23,263 bases of DNA from JBBROS01 sp038229135 (GTDB lineage: Bacteria > Pseudomonadota > Alphaproteobacteria > Acetobacterales > Acetobacteraceae), in contig JBBROS010000052.1 of NCBI GenBank assembly GCA_038229135.1, positions 1 through 23,263 on the forward strand, read 5' to 3'. Positions within the stretch are counted from its first letter, which is position 1. Each line of letters opens with the position of its first letter. The translations under genes were made by a program, and so were the position numbers. Below are positions 7,291-14,783 of this stretch, in pieces. The notes under the pieces are model-generated. The model made no database searches, was not told the DNA's origin, and saw only the letters and a list, made by a program, of their open reading frames with translations.

Positions 7291-8954
7291 CAGCGCACCT
7301 GGTTCAGCAGGTCGGCGCCCTGCGTGACGATGCGGCTGCCAACCTTCACCCCGGCCAGCACCAGGACGTTGGCGCCGTCCAGCGGCTGCATCCGCACGGG
7401 TCGCGGCACAAATTTCTCGGCCGAGACGTGGTCCCACACCGCCGAGCCGCCGTTCGGCATCCGCACCACCGACGACCGCGGCAGCGCCATGCCGGTCGCG
7501 TCCACCGGGATGCTGGCGATCACCGTCACCGGGGTGCCCACGGACAGGCCCGGCGGGGGTGCGACGATGCGGAACTGGAGCGGCACGGCGCCCTGCCGGA
7601 GGGAGAGGCCCAGGCCGACCAGCTCGACCTCAAGCGGCCGGCCGTCGGCGGTGATGGCAGACGCGCCCTTGATGCCCGCCGCGAGCGCGGGGTCGAATGC
7701 GGTGGCGTCGACCCACAGCCGGGTGGGGTCGACGATCTCGAACACGATGTCCTTGCCCTCGACGTATTGCCCCGCCACCGCGTTCGCGACCGAGACCACG
7801 CCGGACACGGGTGCCCGCAGCACCTCGCGCCCGGCCAGGGTCGGCGACAACGCGGCCCGGCGGGCACGGGCGCCCGCAAGCTCGGTCCGGGCGTCGTCGA
7901 TGTCCTTGCCCGGCACGCTCCCGGCCAGGCCGGACAGGCGCGCCACCTTCTACTCTGCGAGCCGCACCTGCTGTTCGACTTCCGCCACCTGGGAGCCGAC
8001 CGTGCCGCGCTCGACCGCCGCGATTGCCGGGGCGACCACGGCCAGGATGTCGCCCGCCTGCACCCGCTGCCCGACATGGGCCAGGCCCGTCCCGCCCGGC
8101 TCGATCCTTCCGGCCTGGCTCGGCTGCACCCGGCCGGATGCCATCGGGTCGGCAATGACCTGTCCCATGATCTGGACGGTGCGGGATGCCTTCGCCTCGG
8201 TGGAGATGATGGTCCTGACGGCGAGCAGCCGTTGCGCGTCCTTCGGCATCGCCACGGCGCCGTCCGGCTGCCGCCTGGGCGCGTTCCCGGTCGCGGCCAC
8301 GGGTGCCGGGGTGTCCCCGTCGTCCACGCCGCCATGCGCGAAGGCCACGCCGCCGATCGCCACGCCGACCAGGATGGCGGTGGCGCCGGAAACCGCACGC
8401 CATTTCCCACGGGCTTGGACGGCAACGACGGTGAGCACGCCCAGCAGGAATGCCAGCGCAACCGTCACCGCCTCGGCGCGGTCCCCGAGCATCTCTCGCA
8501 CCCGACCGCTTGAGGACGCCGTCGCCGTGGCCGCATGTGCCGCCTGCGGCAGCTCGATCGTGGCCGTCAGCAGGTCGGACGCGTCCCCGGCCGCTACCGT
8601 GAAAGTCAGGTCGTGCTTGCCGGGCACGTCGAGCCAGTGCGCGCGCAGGACATAGGTCCCGTCGTCCTGCGGTTCGGCCCTGACCGCCTCGCCGCTGCCG
8701 TCCGCCACCTCGACCGAGCCGCCGGGCAACGGCTCGTTGGTGGCAAACCTGTCCAGCCAGATCGTCAGCGCGTGCGGCCCGGCCGCAACGGCCACAAGCT
8801 CGAAATCGTCGGAATGCGCCTCCGTCCGGGGGACACCCGCCGCGGCAACAGGTTCCGGCGCGTCGTCATGGCCGGGGTGGGCCGCGCCCGGGAGCGGGAC
8901 CGAGGACAGCATTGCCGCCAGGGCGAGCGCCGGAAGGAGGCGGGTATGGGTCAT
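7290..8954 (-). pseudogene. RND periplasmic adaptor (CusB/CzcB type) interrupted by an in-frame amber codon
   Basis: The reading frame is continuous for 555 codons except for one TAG at codon 335 (7950-7952). Upstream are a signal peptide (1-25, then HPGHDD), an Ig-like beta domain (about 48-136), two membrane helices (about 160-180 and 188-206) and the first half of the lipoyl/hairpin region. Downstream, in the same frame, are the rest of the alpha-hairpin (KVARLSGLAG..), the second lipoyl half (APVSGVVS) and the beta-barrel and membrane-proximal domains up to DLLNQVR. The stop falls in the hairpin at ..VRLAE*KVARL.., where relatives usually have Gln, so a single CAG-to-TAG change explains it. 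The gene lies between channel and pump, with ATGA overlaps at both ends. Possible outcomes are a dead pump, amber read-through, or two separate chains (a GTG at 7946 could restart). A sequencing error cannot be excluded from here. Confidence 0.85.
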
Positions 8955-10165
8955 GGGACGATCCCGAATGCTTGGTTGAGCCGGCCGATCGCCCGGGCGA
9001 CACCGATGTCGGCGCGGACCTTCGCGGCTTCGGCGTCATAGGCGGCGGTTCGCGAGCGGACGGCGTCGAACAAGGAGGTCTCGCCGCCCCGGTAGCCGCG
9101 GCCGACCAGGGCGCTCTGCCGGGCGAGCGTCGCCGCCCGCTCGCGCAGCAGGTCGCGCTGTGCGACCGCGGCTTCGTAGGCGACCCGTGCCTTTTGCTGC
9201 TCGGTGCGGACCTCGCGTTCGGCGGCGGCGTAACCTGCCGACGCCTCCGTCAGGTCCGCCTGGGCCGTCGCACGCCGGGGGCCGTTGCGGGCCTCGGTCG
9301 AGAACGGGATACGGACCTCGATCCCGACGCTGTTGTCGTACACGCGACCACCGATGTCGCGGTTGCGCCGGGCGATGATGCCGACCTCGGGGCTGTCGCG
9401 CGATTGCAGGCCGACCAGCGCCTGGTTGGCCCGCGCGACCTCGACGGCTCCCCTGGCGTCCTCCAGCCTCGGGTGGGCGAGGTCGGTCCCCGGCGGGACG
9501 CGTTCGGACAGGGCGGCCGCGACAGGGGGAAGACCCACCAGCCCCTCGAATTCGAGCCGTGCCTGGCCGAGCTGTGAGCGTCTGTCGCGCAGCTCGGCGT
9601 CGGCCGCGATCCGTTCCGCTCGTGCCAGCAGCGCGTCCGCGTCCGACGCCTCCCGGGCCCGTGCCCGGCGACCCACGTCGCCTTCCAGCGCGCGGGCGTC
9701 GGATAGACGCCGTTCCGACACCGTAACATCAGCCTGCGCCAGCGCGAACTCGGCCAGGGCGTCCCGAACCCGGGCGGCGAGCTTGAGCCTGAGCACAGCG
9801 GCCTGCGGCGAGCTTCGCGCATACTCGCTGTCAGCAAGGCGACGTGATGCGGTCCCTTCGCCCGGAAGCCAGATGGGGGTGCTGACGCCGATCTGCGCCT
9901 CGCGCTGGCTGCGGTCGCGGATCGCCTGGTCCGTAAGGTAGCTTCCGCTGAGGGTCGGCGCCCCGGGCAGGAAGGCGGAGGCGGCCCGTTGCCGGGCGCC
10001 GATGGCCTCGCGCCGCCCGAGAAGCGCGGCAAGCTCCGGGTCACGCCCGGATGCTGCCTCCACGTAGTCGTGCAGCGTCTGGGGGGTGGCCGGGACCGCC
10101 ATCGCGGACAGCACCACGGCCATGCACGCGAGCGCGCCGACAGGGGATCGGGATTGGGTTGACAT
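8951..10165 (-). CDS. TolC-family outer-membrane efflux channel of the metal pump
   Basis: This 404-residue exported protein has a signal peptide of about 29 residues. The mature part shows the two-fold OEP repeat of long helices: LAALLGRREAIGARQRAASAFLPGAP, then a strand pair near residues 78-100 (first half), and the matching ALVGLQSRDSPEVGIIARRN..VGIEVRIPF (second half). A closing helix pair ends ARAIGRLNQAFGI. It is CusC/CzcC-like and forms the trimeric outer-membrane exit duct for the RND pump. There is no lipobox Cys at the signal cleavage region, so unlike E. coli CusC it is probably not a lipoprotein. Its stop overlaps the adaptor start (ATGA). The gene begins 111 bases after the Cys-rich protein and has only a weak Shine-Dalgarno sequence. 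Confidence 0.9.
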   Translation of the reverse strand: MSTQSRSPVGALACMAVVLSAMAVPATPQTLHDYVEAASGRDPELAALLGRREAIGARQRAASAFLPGAPTLSGSYLTDQAIRDRSQREAQIGVSTPIWLPGEGTASRRLADSEYARSSPQAAVLRLKLAARVRDALAEFALAQADVTVSERRLSDARALEGDVGRRARAREASDADALLARAERIAADAELRDRRSQLGQARLEFEGLVGLPPVAAALSERVPPGTDLAHPRLEDARGAVEVARANQALVGLQSRDSPEVGIIARRNRDIGGRVYDNSVGIEVRIPFSTEARNGPRRATAQADLTEASAGYAAAEREVRTEQQKARVAYEAAVAQRDLLRERAATLARQSALVGRGYRGGETSLFDAVRSRTAAYDAEAAKVRADIGVARAIGRLNQAFGIVP

Positions 10166-10276
10166 GGGGCACTCGGGATCGCGGCGAGGAACGGGATGTA
10201 CCGCCGCCCCCTGGTTGGACGCGGCTGCACGCGGAAGCCAGGACCCGTTACCGTCGCGGCGGACGGTTTCCGGGCG

Positions 10277-10678
10277 TCAGGCGTTCCGGCGGGGCGGCCT
10301 CGTGCCGGGGGTGGAGTGCAGGCCGGGGACGTCCCGGAAGCTGCCAGGGCCGAAAGCGGCCGAGATCGTGGGGAACCACGCGGCCACCGACGGTCCGCTG
10401 GCGACCGTCGCCGAGACCATGGGGCACGCGCCCATGCCGCAGCAGGACGGACAGGTGTCGCACGCGCGATGACTGCCCGGCACGCCTCCGGTGAGGGCCG
10501 GGGAGACGTCGACATCCCTACTGGCCACGACCGCCGATGGCGCCGGTCCGCTCGGAGCGGTCTGGCCAACTCTGTCATGCGATCCATGCGCCGAGGCCGG
10601 GGATGCGGCGAACGACAGCAAGAGGAGCAGGAGCAGCCCTCCCACAATCCGCGACACCATGTTTGCCCAGCCCGCCAT
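10277..10678 (-). CDS. Small exported Cys-rich protein, first gene of the RND operon
   Basis: The product is about 133 residues and has a strong hydrophobic signal (LLLLLLLSFAASPASA, then HGSHD). The mature chain has a Cys cluster reading DTCPSCCGMGACP, plus His at its N-terminus and a Pro/Arg-rich C-terminus. That composition suits a periplasmic Cu(I)-binding or metal-sensing role, but I know no named family for it. It is the first gene after a CueR-type promoter, with a leader of roughly 36 bases. The start is uncertain. ATG 10678 is preceded by GAGGAGG at 11 bases. TTG 10684 sits 5 bases from the same site. ATG 10660 would give the shortest signal peptide. Similar small Cys/His proteins with Pro-rich tails are common before metal RND operons in alphaproteobacteria. 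Confidence 0.7.
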   Translation of the reverse strand: MAGWANMVSRIVGGLLLLLLLSFAASPASAHGSHDRVGQTAPSGPAPSAVVASRDVDVSPALTGGVPGSHRACDTCPSCCGMGACPMVSATVASGPSVAAWFPTISAAFGPGSFRDVPGLHSTPGTRPPRRNA

Positions 10679-10720
10679 CCTCAAGCACGCCTCCTCGCCC
10701 GGTGAGTCCAGGCTACCACC

Positions 10721-10751
10721 ACCATGGCGCTTACCCGCGTGGGAAGGTCAA
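10721..10751 (-). promoter_or_regulatory. CueR-type promoter/operator of the RND efflux operon
   Basis: Read on the minus strand: -35 TTGACC (10746-10751), a 19-base spacer beginning TTCCCAC and containing the dyad TTCCCAC/GCGGGTAAG, and -10 CATGGT (10721-10726). The elongated 19-base spacer with CCTTCC at the -35 is the hallmark of MerR/CueR-activated promoters, and E. coli copA has the same CTTGACCTTCCC start. Transcription would begin about 36 bases before the Cys-rich gene. Confidence 0.75.
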
Positions 10752-10758
10752 GCCTGCC

Positions 10759-10772
10759 CGGATTACAATCCG
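10759..10772. repeat. Short inverted repeat just upstream of the RND operon promoter
   Basis: CGGATT-AC-AATCCG has 6-bp arms and a 2-bp centre, 8 bases upstream of the -35 element and 43 bases after the copA stop. It may be a second operator or a weak end-of-copA structure. No T-run follows it, so a terminator is unlikely. Confidence 0.4.
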
Positions 10773-10814
10773 ATGAGGTCGCAGGTGGCCGGGTCACCCC
10801 GGGTCCTTGTCCGG

Positions 10815-13349
10815 TCACAGCCTGGCTGCCCGCAGGCGTAGGGCGTTGCCGATGACGGAGACCGAACTCAGCGACATCGCGAGTGCGGCGACCACCGGGC
10901 TGAGCAGGATGCCGAACGTCGGGTAGAGCACGCCTGCGGCGACCGGGATGCCGATGGCATTGTAGGCGAAGGCGAACACCAGGTTCTGCCGGATGTTGCG
11001 CATCGTCATGCGGCTGAGCGCCCGGGCGCGGGCGATCCCGGCCAGGTCGCCCTTGACCAGCGTCACCCCGGCGCTCTGGATCGCCACCTCGGTCCCTGTG
11101 CCCATGGCGATGCCCACGTCGGCCTCGGCCAGCGCGGGGGCGTCGTTCACGCCGTCGCCCGCCATCGCCACGATCTTCCCGTCCGCCCGCAGCTTCTTGA
11201 CGATCCGGTTCTTGTCCTCCGGCAGCACGTCGGCCTCGACGTCGTCGATGCCGAGCTGGCTCGCCACGGCCTGCGCGGTCGTCCGGTTGTCCCCTGTCAG
11301 CATGACGATGTGGATGCCGTCCGCGCGCAGGCTGTCCAGCGCCGCCCGCGTGGTCGCCTTGATCGGGTCGGCGATGGCGATGACGCCGCCCGGCTTGCCG
11401 TCCACGGCCACGAATAGTGCGGTGGCGCCGGAACCGCGGAGTTCGTCCGCCTTCGCCGACAGCTCGCCCATCTGGACGGCTTGATCCGCCATCAGCTTGG
11501 CGTTGCCCAGTGCCACCGCACGGCCGCCGACGGTTCCGGTGACGCCCTTTCCGGTCACCGAAGCGAAGTCGGCCGGCTCCTCGGCTGTAATGCCCTTCTC
11601 CTTTGCCGCAGCCACCACGGCGGCGGCTAGCGGGTGCTCGCTCGACCGCTCCAGGCTTGCGGCCAGCTGCAGAACATCATCCTCGGTCAGCCCGGCGGCC
11701 GGGACGACCGCCGTGACGCGCGGTTTTCCCTCCGTCAGCGTCCCCGTCTTGTCGACGACCAGCGTGTCGACCTTCTCCATGCGCTCCAGGCTCTCGGCCG
11801 ACTTGATCAGCACGCCCGCCCCGGCGCCCTTGCCGACCGCCACCATGATCGACATCGGCGTGGCCAGGCCCAGCGCGCAGGGGCAGGCGATGATGACGAC
11901 AGACACGGCTGCGATGAGCGCGAAGGCGAGCGCGGGGGCCGGCCCCCAGACTGCCCAGCCCATGAACGCCACGATCGCGATGCCGAGAACGGCGGGCACG
12001 AAGTAGCCCGCCACCGTGTCCGCCAGCTTCTGGATCGGCGCCCTGCTGCGCTGCGCGTCCGCCACCATCGCCACGATCCGCGACAGCATGCCGGACGCCC
12101 CGAGCGTGTCGGCCCGCATGACGAGTGAGCCGGTGCCGTTGACGGTGCCCCCGATGAGCTTGCCGTCCTTCGCCTTCGGCGAGGGCATCGACTCGCCCGT
12201 GACCATGGATTCATCCACGGCGCTCTTGCCATCGAGCACTGTTCCGTCGACGGGGACGCCATCGCCTGGCCGCACGCGCAGGCGGTCACCGACCTGCACC
12301 TGGTCGAGCGCGATCTCTTCGTCATCGGCATTGTCACGCAGACGTCTTGCCGTCTTGGGCGCAAGGTTCAGCAAGGCGCGGATGGCCCCACCAGTCTGGT
12401 CGCGCGCCCTCAGCTCCAGCACCTGACCCAGCAGCACCAGCACGGTGATGACCGCCGCGGCCTCGTAGTAGACGGCAACGGTGCCGCCCATCATCCGAAA
12501 CCCGGCCGGGAACAGTCCGGGCGCGAAGGTGGCGACCAGGCTGTAGAGGTAGGCCGCCCCCGTGCCGAGCGCGATCAGGGTGAACATGTTCAGGTGGCCC
12601 GTCCGGACGGATGCCGCACCCCGCTGGAAGAACGGCCACCCGGCCCACAGCACGACGGGTGTCGACAGGGCGAACTGGATCCAGATCGACCACTGCTCCG
12701 GCACCAGGTTGCCAAGGCCGAGCCACGGGACATGGCTGCCCATCTCGAGGACGAACACCGGGAGGGTCAGCACGAGGCCGACCCAGAACCGCCGGGACAT
12801 GTCGGCCAGCTCGTGGTTGGGCGTCGCCTCGGCGCTGATCTCCACAGGCTCGAGCGCCATGCCGCAGATCGGGCAGCTTCCCGGCCCGACCTGGCGGATT
12901 TCCGGGTGCATCGGGCAGGTGTAGATTGCGCCGGGCTTTGCGGGTTCTGCCGCCTTGGGCTTCAGGTAGCTCTCGGGATCGGCCGAGAACTTCGCCCGGC
13001 AGCCCGCCGAGCAGAAATGGTAGGTGGTCCCGCCGTGGTCGAGGCTATGCTTCGACGTCGCGGGATCAACCTTCATCCCGCACACCGGGTCCGTCGCGGT
13101 CTCCGTGTCCGCCGGGGCCTGCTTTGACGAGAGATATTCGGCCGGGTCGGCCGCGAACTTGGCGCGGCACCCGCCGCAGCAGAAATGGTAGGTCACCCCG
13201 TCGTGCTCGTGGCGATGCCTGGACGTGACGGGGTCGACCTTCATGCCGCACACGGGGTCCAGGACCGTAGCCACTCCGGCCGGGACGCCCTTGCCGCACC
13301 CGCAGCCGCCTTGCTTCGTCGGGGGATGGTCGATCTCGTGCTCGCTCAT
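10815..13349 (-). CDS. copA: Copper-translocating P1B-type ATPase with two YHS domains
   Basis: This 844-residue ATPase exports Cu(I) (possibly Ag(I)) from the cytoplasm. In order, it has a Cys-rich tip (CGCG at 16-19), two YHS domains (about 31-74 and 87-129, each DPVCGMKVDP..YHFC..GCRAKF), and a heavy-metal-binding domain (143-168, YTCPMHPE..CPICGMALEP). Eight membrane helices follow, with the actuator loop TGES (384-387), the transport motif CPC (489-491), the phosphorylated Asp in DKTGT (D533), SSEHPL (569-574), TGDN (685-688), GDGVNDAP (731-738), and the NAIGIP and SLSSVSVIGN helices typical of the copper subgroup P1B-1. It lacks the usual GMTCxxC (HMA) domain. The start overlaps the stop of the upstream membrane-protein gene (ATGA), and a CueR-type promoter lies 46 bases upstream inside that gene, so it can be expressed both from the upstream operon and from its own copper-induced promoter. 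Confidence 0.96.
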   Translation of the reverse strand: MSEHEIDHPPTKQGGCGCGKGVPAGVATVLDPVCGMKVDPVTSRHRHEHDGVTYHFCCGGCRAKFAADPAEYLSSKQAPADTETATDPVCGMKVDPATSKHSLDHGGTTYHFCSAGCRAKFSADPESYLKPKAAEPAKPGAIYTCPMHPEIRQVGPGSCPICGMALEPVEISAEATPNHELADMSRRFWVGLVLTLPVFVLEMGSHVPWLGLGNLVPEQWSIWIQFALSTPVVLWAGWPFFQRGAASVRTGHLNMFTLIALGTGAAYLYSLVATFAPGLFPAGFRMMGGTVAVYYEAAAVITVLVLLGQVLELRARDQTGGAIRALLNLAPKTARRLRDNADDEEIALDQVQVGDRLRVRPGDGVPVDGTVLDGKSAVDESMVTGESMPSPKAKDGKLIGGTVNGTGSLVMRADTLGASGMLSRIVAMVADAQRSRAPIQKLADTVAGYFVPAVLGIAIVAFMGWAVWGPAPALAFALIAAVSVVIIACPCALGLATPMSIMVAVGKGAGAGVLIKSAESLERMEKVDTLVVDKTGTLTEGKPRVTAVVPAAGLTEDDVLQLAASLERSSEHPLAAAVVAAAKEKGITAEEPADFASVTGKGVTGTVGGRAVALGNAKLMADQAVQMGELSAKADELRGSGATALFVAVDGKPGGVIAIADPIKATTRAALDSLRADGIHIVMLTGDNRTTAQAVASQLGIDDVEADVLPEDKNRIVKKLRADGKIVAMAGDGVNDAPALAEADVGIAMGTGTEVAIQSAGVTLVKGDLAGIARARALSRMTMRNIRQNLVFAFAYNAIGIPVAAGVLYPTFGILLSPVVAALAMSLSSVSVIGNALRLRAARL

Positions 13350-13876
13350 GACGTTCTCCGATGGGAACGCGCCAAGTGGTCCGGCGTGGTTGCGGACGTG
13401 GTGATTCCCATAGTGGGAAGGTCAAGGCCCGATCTGAGATTGCGCGGCCGTACGAATACGAACGCCACGACGGGGACGACGATCCACTGCGCCAGCGGGG
13501 CAAGCCCGACATCCGTGCCCGGCAACAGCGGCATCAGATCCGAGTAGGTCCAGTTTCCCCGAACGGTGTTGAGATGCTCGATGTATGCGGTCGCCGCGAT
13601 GCCGGAGATCAAAGTCGCCGCAGCCACCGGGAGGAACCGAGCCCGCGGCCAGTCCGTCACCCCGAACAGGAGAAGGCTACCGACCAATGCCGCCCCGGCA
13701 ATCAGCACGTCCCCGCCCGTGCAGTGGACGACCGCATAGGTGATTTGGGCGGCGGAGCCTGCATTCCAGAGCGTGTAGAGCGGCAACTGGACGCATTCCC
13801 AAACGACATTCCCGATGGCGACCACCGTAAGATAACGCCGCAGCGCCGGAAGCCATGCCGAGGCCGACCCCATCAT
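13346..13876 (-). CDS. Conserved small membrane protein of copper-resistance loci
   Basis: The product is about 176 residues with four hydrophobic helices (about 10-30, 45-68, 75-97 and 118-136). Conserved-looking segments include WECVQLPLYTLW, AVVHCTGGDVLIA, GNWTYSDLMP and LAPLAQWIVVP. The His-Cys pair inside a helix (VVHCTGGD) could bind metal. The family occurs in alphaproteobacteria near copper genes but has no assigned function that I know of. The start is taken at ATG 13876 (or ATG 13873); a GTG at 13921 would add 15 residues lacking a family look and would fall in a hairpin. The last 25-30 residues (from RSGLDLPTMG on) are hydrophilic and look like DNA read for another purpose, because the copA promoter lies inside them. 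The stop overlaps the copA start (ATGA). Confidence 0.8.
   Translation of the reverse strand: MMGSASAWLPALRRYLTVVAIGNVVWECVQLPLYTLWNAGSAAQITYAVVHCTGGDVLIAGAALVGSLLLFGVTDWPRARFLPVAAATLISGIAATAYIEHLNTVRGNWTYSDLMPLLPGTDVGLAPLAQWIVVPVVAFVFVRPRNLRSGLDLPTMGITTSATTPDHLARSHRRTS
13395..13425 (-). promoter_or_regulatory. CueR-type promoter/operator of copA, inside the upstream gene
   Basis: Minus strand: -35 TTGACC (13420-13425), a 19-base spacer (13401-13419) holding the perfect dyad TTCCCA-CTA-TGGGAA, and -10 CACGTC (13395-13400). The first 13 bases (TTGACCTTCCCAC) are identical to the RND-operon site. The -10 is poor, as expected for a promoter that needs CueR to bend it. It lies within the last codons of the preceding membrane-protein gene, 46 bases before copA. 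Confidence 0.75.
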
Positions 13877-13891
13877 GCCGGCCCGGCCCGG

Positions 13892-13929
13892 GTGCCGGGG
13901 CTTCCAGGCCGGGGAAGCCACCCTGGCAC
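13892..13929 (-). terminator. Hairpin between the Spy-like and membrane-protein genes
   Basis: GGCTTCC (13899-13905) pairs with GGAAGCC (13913-13919), and an outer GTGCC/GGCAC pair (13892-13896, 13925-13929) extends the stem. It sits in the 67-base gap between two same-strand genes and has no T-run. It could attenuate transcription or protect the upstream message rather than end it. Confidence 0.35.
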
Positions 13930-13943
13930 GCGGGCCGCGTGGG

Positions 13944-14513
13944 TCACATCATTCCCATGGGGCCGGACATCAGTTGGTCGAAAACTGTCCGCTGCCCGGT
14001 CGACAGCGCGGCATACAGCGCCTTCATGCTCGCCTCCGAGCGGTCCATGATCGCCATGCGCTCCGACATCATCTTGCGCCGCGCCGCCATTCGGTCGGGC
14101 ATCGCGGTCGGCACGGGCGCCTTCCCCATGCCCTCGTGCATCGCCTTCATCGCGGACGCATCCGCGCGCATAGAGTCCGCAAACGCGGTCCAGGGCGCCG
14201 ACTGCGCGTCGGTGACCTTCAGCTCCGCTTTCAGGTAGGCGATGCGGCCCTCGACGTGTTCGAACGGCATGCCCATCCCGCCCGCCATCATCGGCCGCAT
14301 CATCTCCATCATCCGCCCCATGTCCCCACCCATCGGACCGGCAGCCTGACCCCCGGCGCCCGGCATCGGCATGCCCGCCTGGGGCGGCACGGGCGGCATC
14401 GCCGCTGCCGGGGCGTTCGGATGGTGTGGGTCCGGCGTTTGCGCGGCCGTGAGGCCCATGGAGGCGATAACGGCAGCGGCGGCGAGGGAGAGGCGGAATG
14501 CGGTGCGGTTCAT
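13944..14513 (-). CDS. Spy/CpxP-like (LTXXQ) periplasmic protein
   Basis: This 189-residue exported protein has a signal peptide of about 24 residues (ending LTAAQ). A Pro/Met/Gly-rich low-complexity stretch (about 25-80, many Met-Pro and Gly-Gly) is followed by a helical domain with two LTXXQ-like elements: LKVTDAQSAPWTAFADSM (about 97-114) and STGQRTVFDQLM near the end. Members of this family (Spy, CpxP, CnrX-like) are periplasmic chaperones or metal sensors. The Met-rich segments suggest Cu(I) binding, which is inference. AAGGA lies 10 bases before the ATG. It heads the minus-strand series that continues to copA, and is transcribed away from cueR with 270 bases between the starts. No CueR box faces it, so its promoter is not identified. 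Confidence 0.85.
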   Translation of the reverse strand: MNRTAFRLSLAAAAVIASMGLTAAQTPDPHHPNAPAAAMPPVPPQAGMPMPGAGGQAAGPMGGDMGRMMEMMRPMMAGGMGMPFEHVEGRIAYLKAELKVTDAQSAPWTAFADSMRADASAMKAMHEGMGKAPVPTAMPDRMAARRKMMSERMAIMDRSEASMKALYAALSTGQRTVFDQLMSGPMGMM

Positions 14514-14731
14514 GTCAGCTATCCTTCGGGGTGCGCCATAGGGTTCGGGCGGGGCGGTCAGGCGATGCCGTCATAGGCAAGCTCGGTCATCATCCCCGCC
14601 ATGCGGCACACCTCAAGGAACGGCCGCTCCCGCGTTCGGGTTTCCGATCGACGTATGACACATGCCGACGTTCCATCGGGCACGGGTAGGGTCGGGATAT
14701 ACTCAGCGACCCGGCCGCAGGCACTACGCCC

Positions 14732-14762
14732 TTGACCTTCCAACGATGGCAACCCTCATGTC
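14732..14762 (+). promoter_or_regulatory. CueR-type promoter/operator of cueR (autoregulation)
   Basis: -35 TTGACC (14732-14737), a 19-base spacer with the imperfect dyad TTCCA-ACGA-TGGCAA, and -10 CATGTC (14757-14762). The layout matches the two other sites in the cluster. The -10 ends 21 bases before the cueR start, so the leader is very short and CueR probably controls its own gene. Confidence 0.72.
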
Positions 14763-14772
14763 AGGAACTGGC

Positions 14773-14777
14773 AGGAG
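14773..14777 (+). promoter_or_regulatory. Ribosome binding site that fixes the cueR start
   Basis: AGGAG directly abuts the ATG at 14778 but lies 6 bases before the ATG at 14784, so the second ATG is the usable start. This also aligns the sensor residues with E. coli CueR numbering. Confidence 0.75.
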
Positions 14778-14783
14778 ATGCAG

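Noticed and set aside
7291..7437. Upstream extension of the RND pump gene
   Set aside because: It overlaps the adaptor's C-terminal coding region out of frame, and the ATGA-coupled ATG at 7290 begins the family's normal N-terminus.
14558..14752. 64-codon minus-strand frame between the Spy-like gene and cueR
   Set aside because: It would start inside the cueR promoter, has no Shine-Dalgarno sequence and shows no recognisable sequence.
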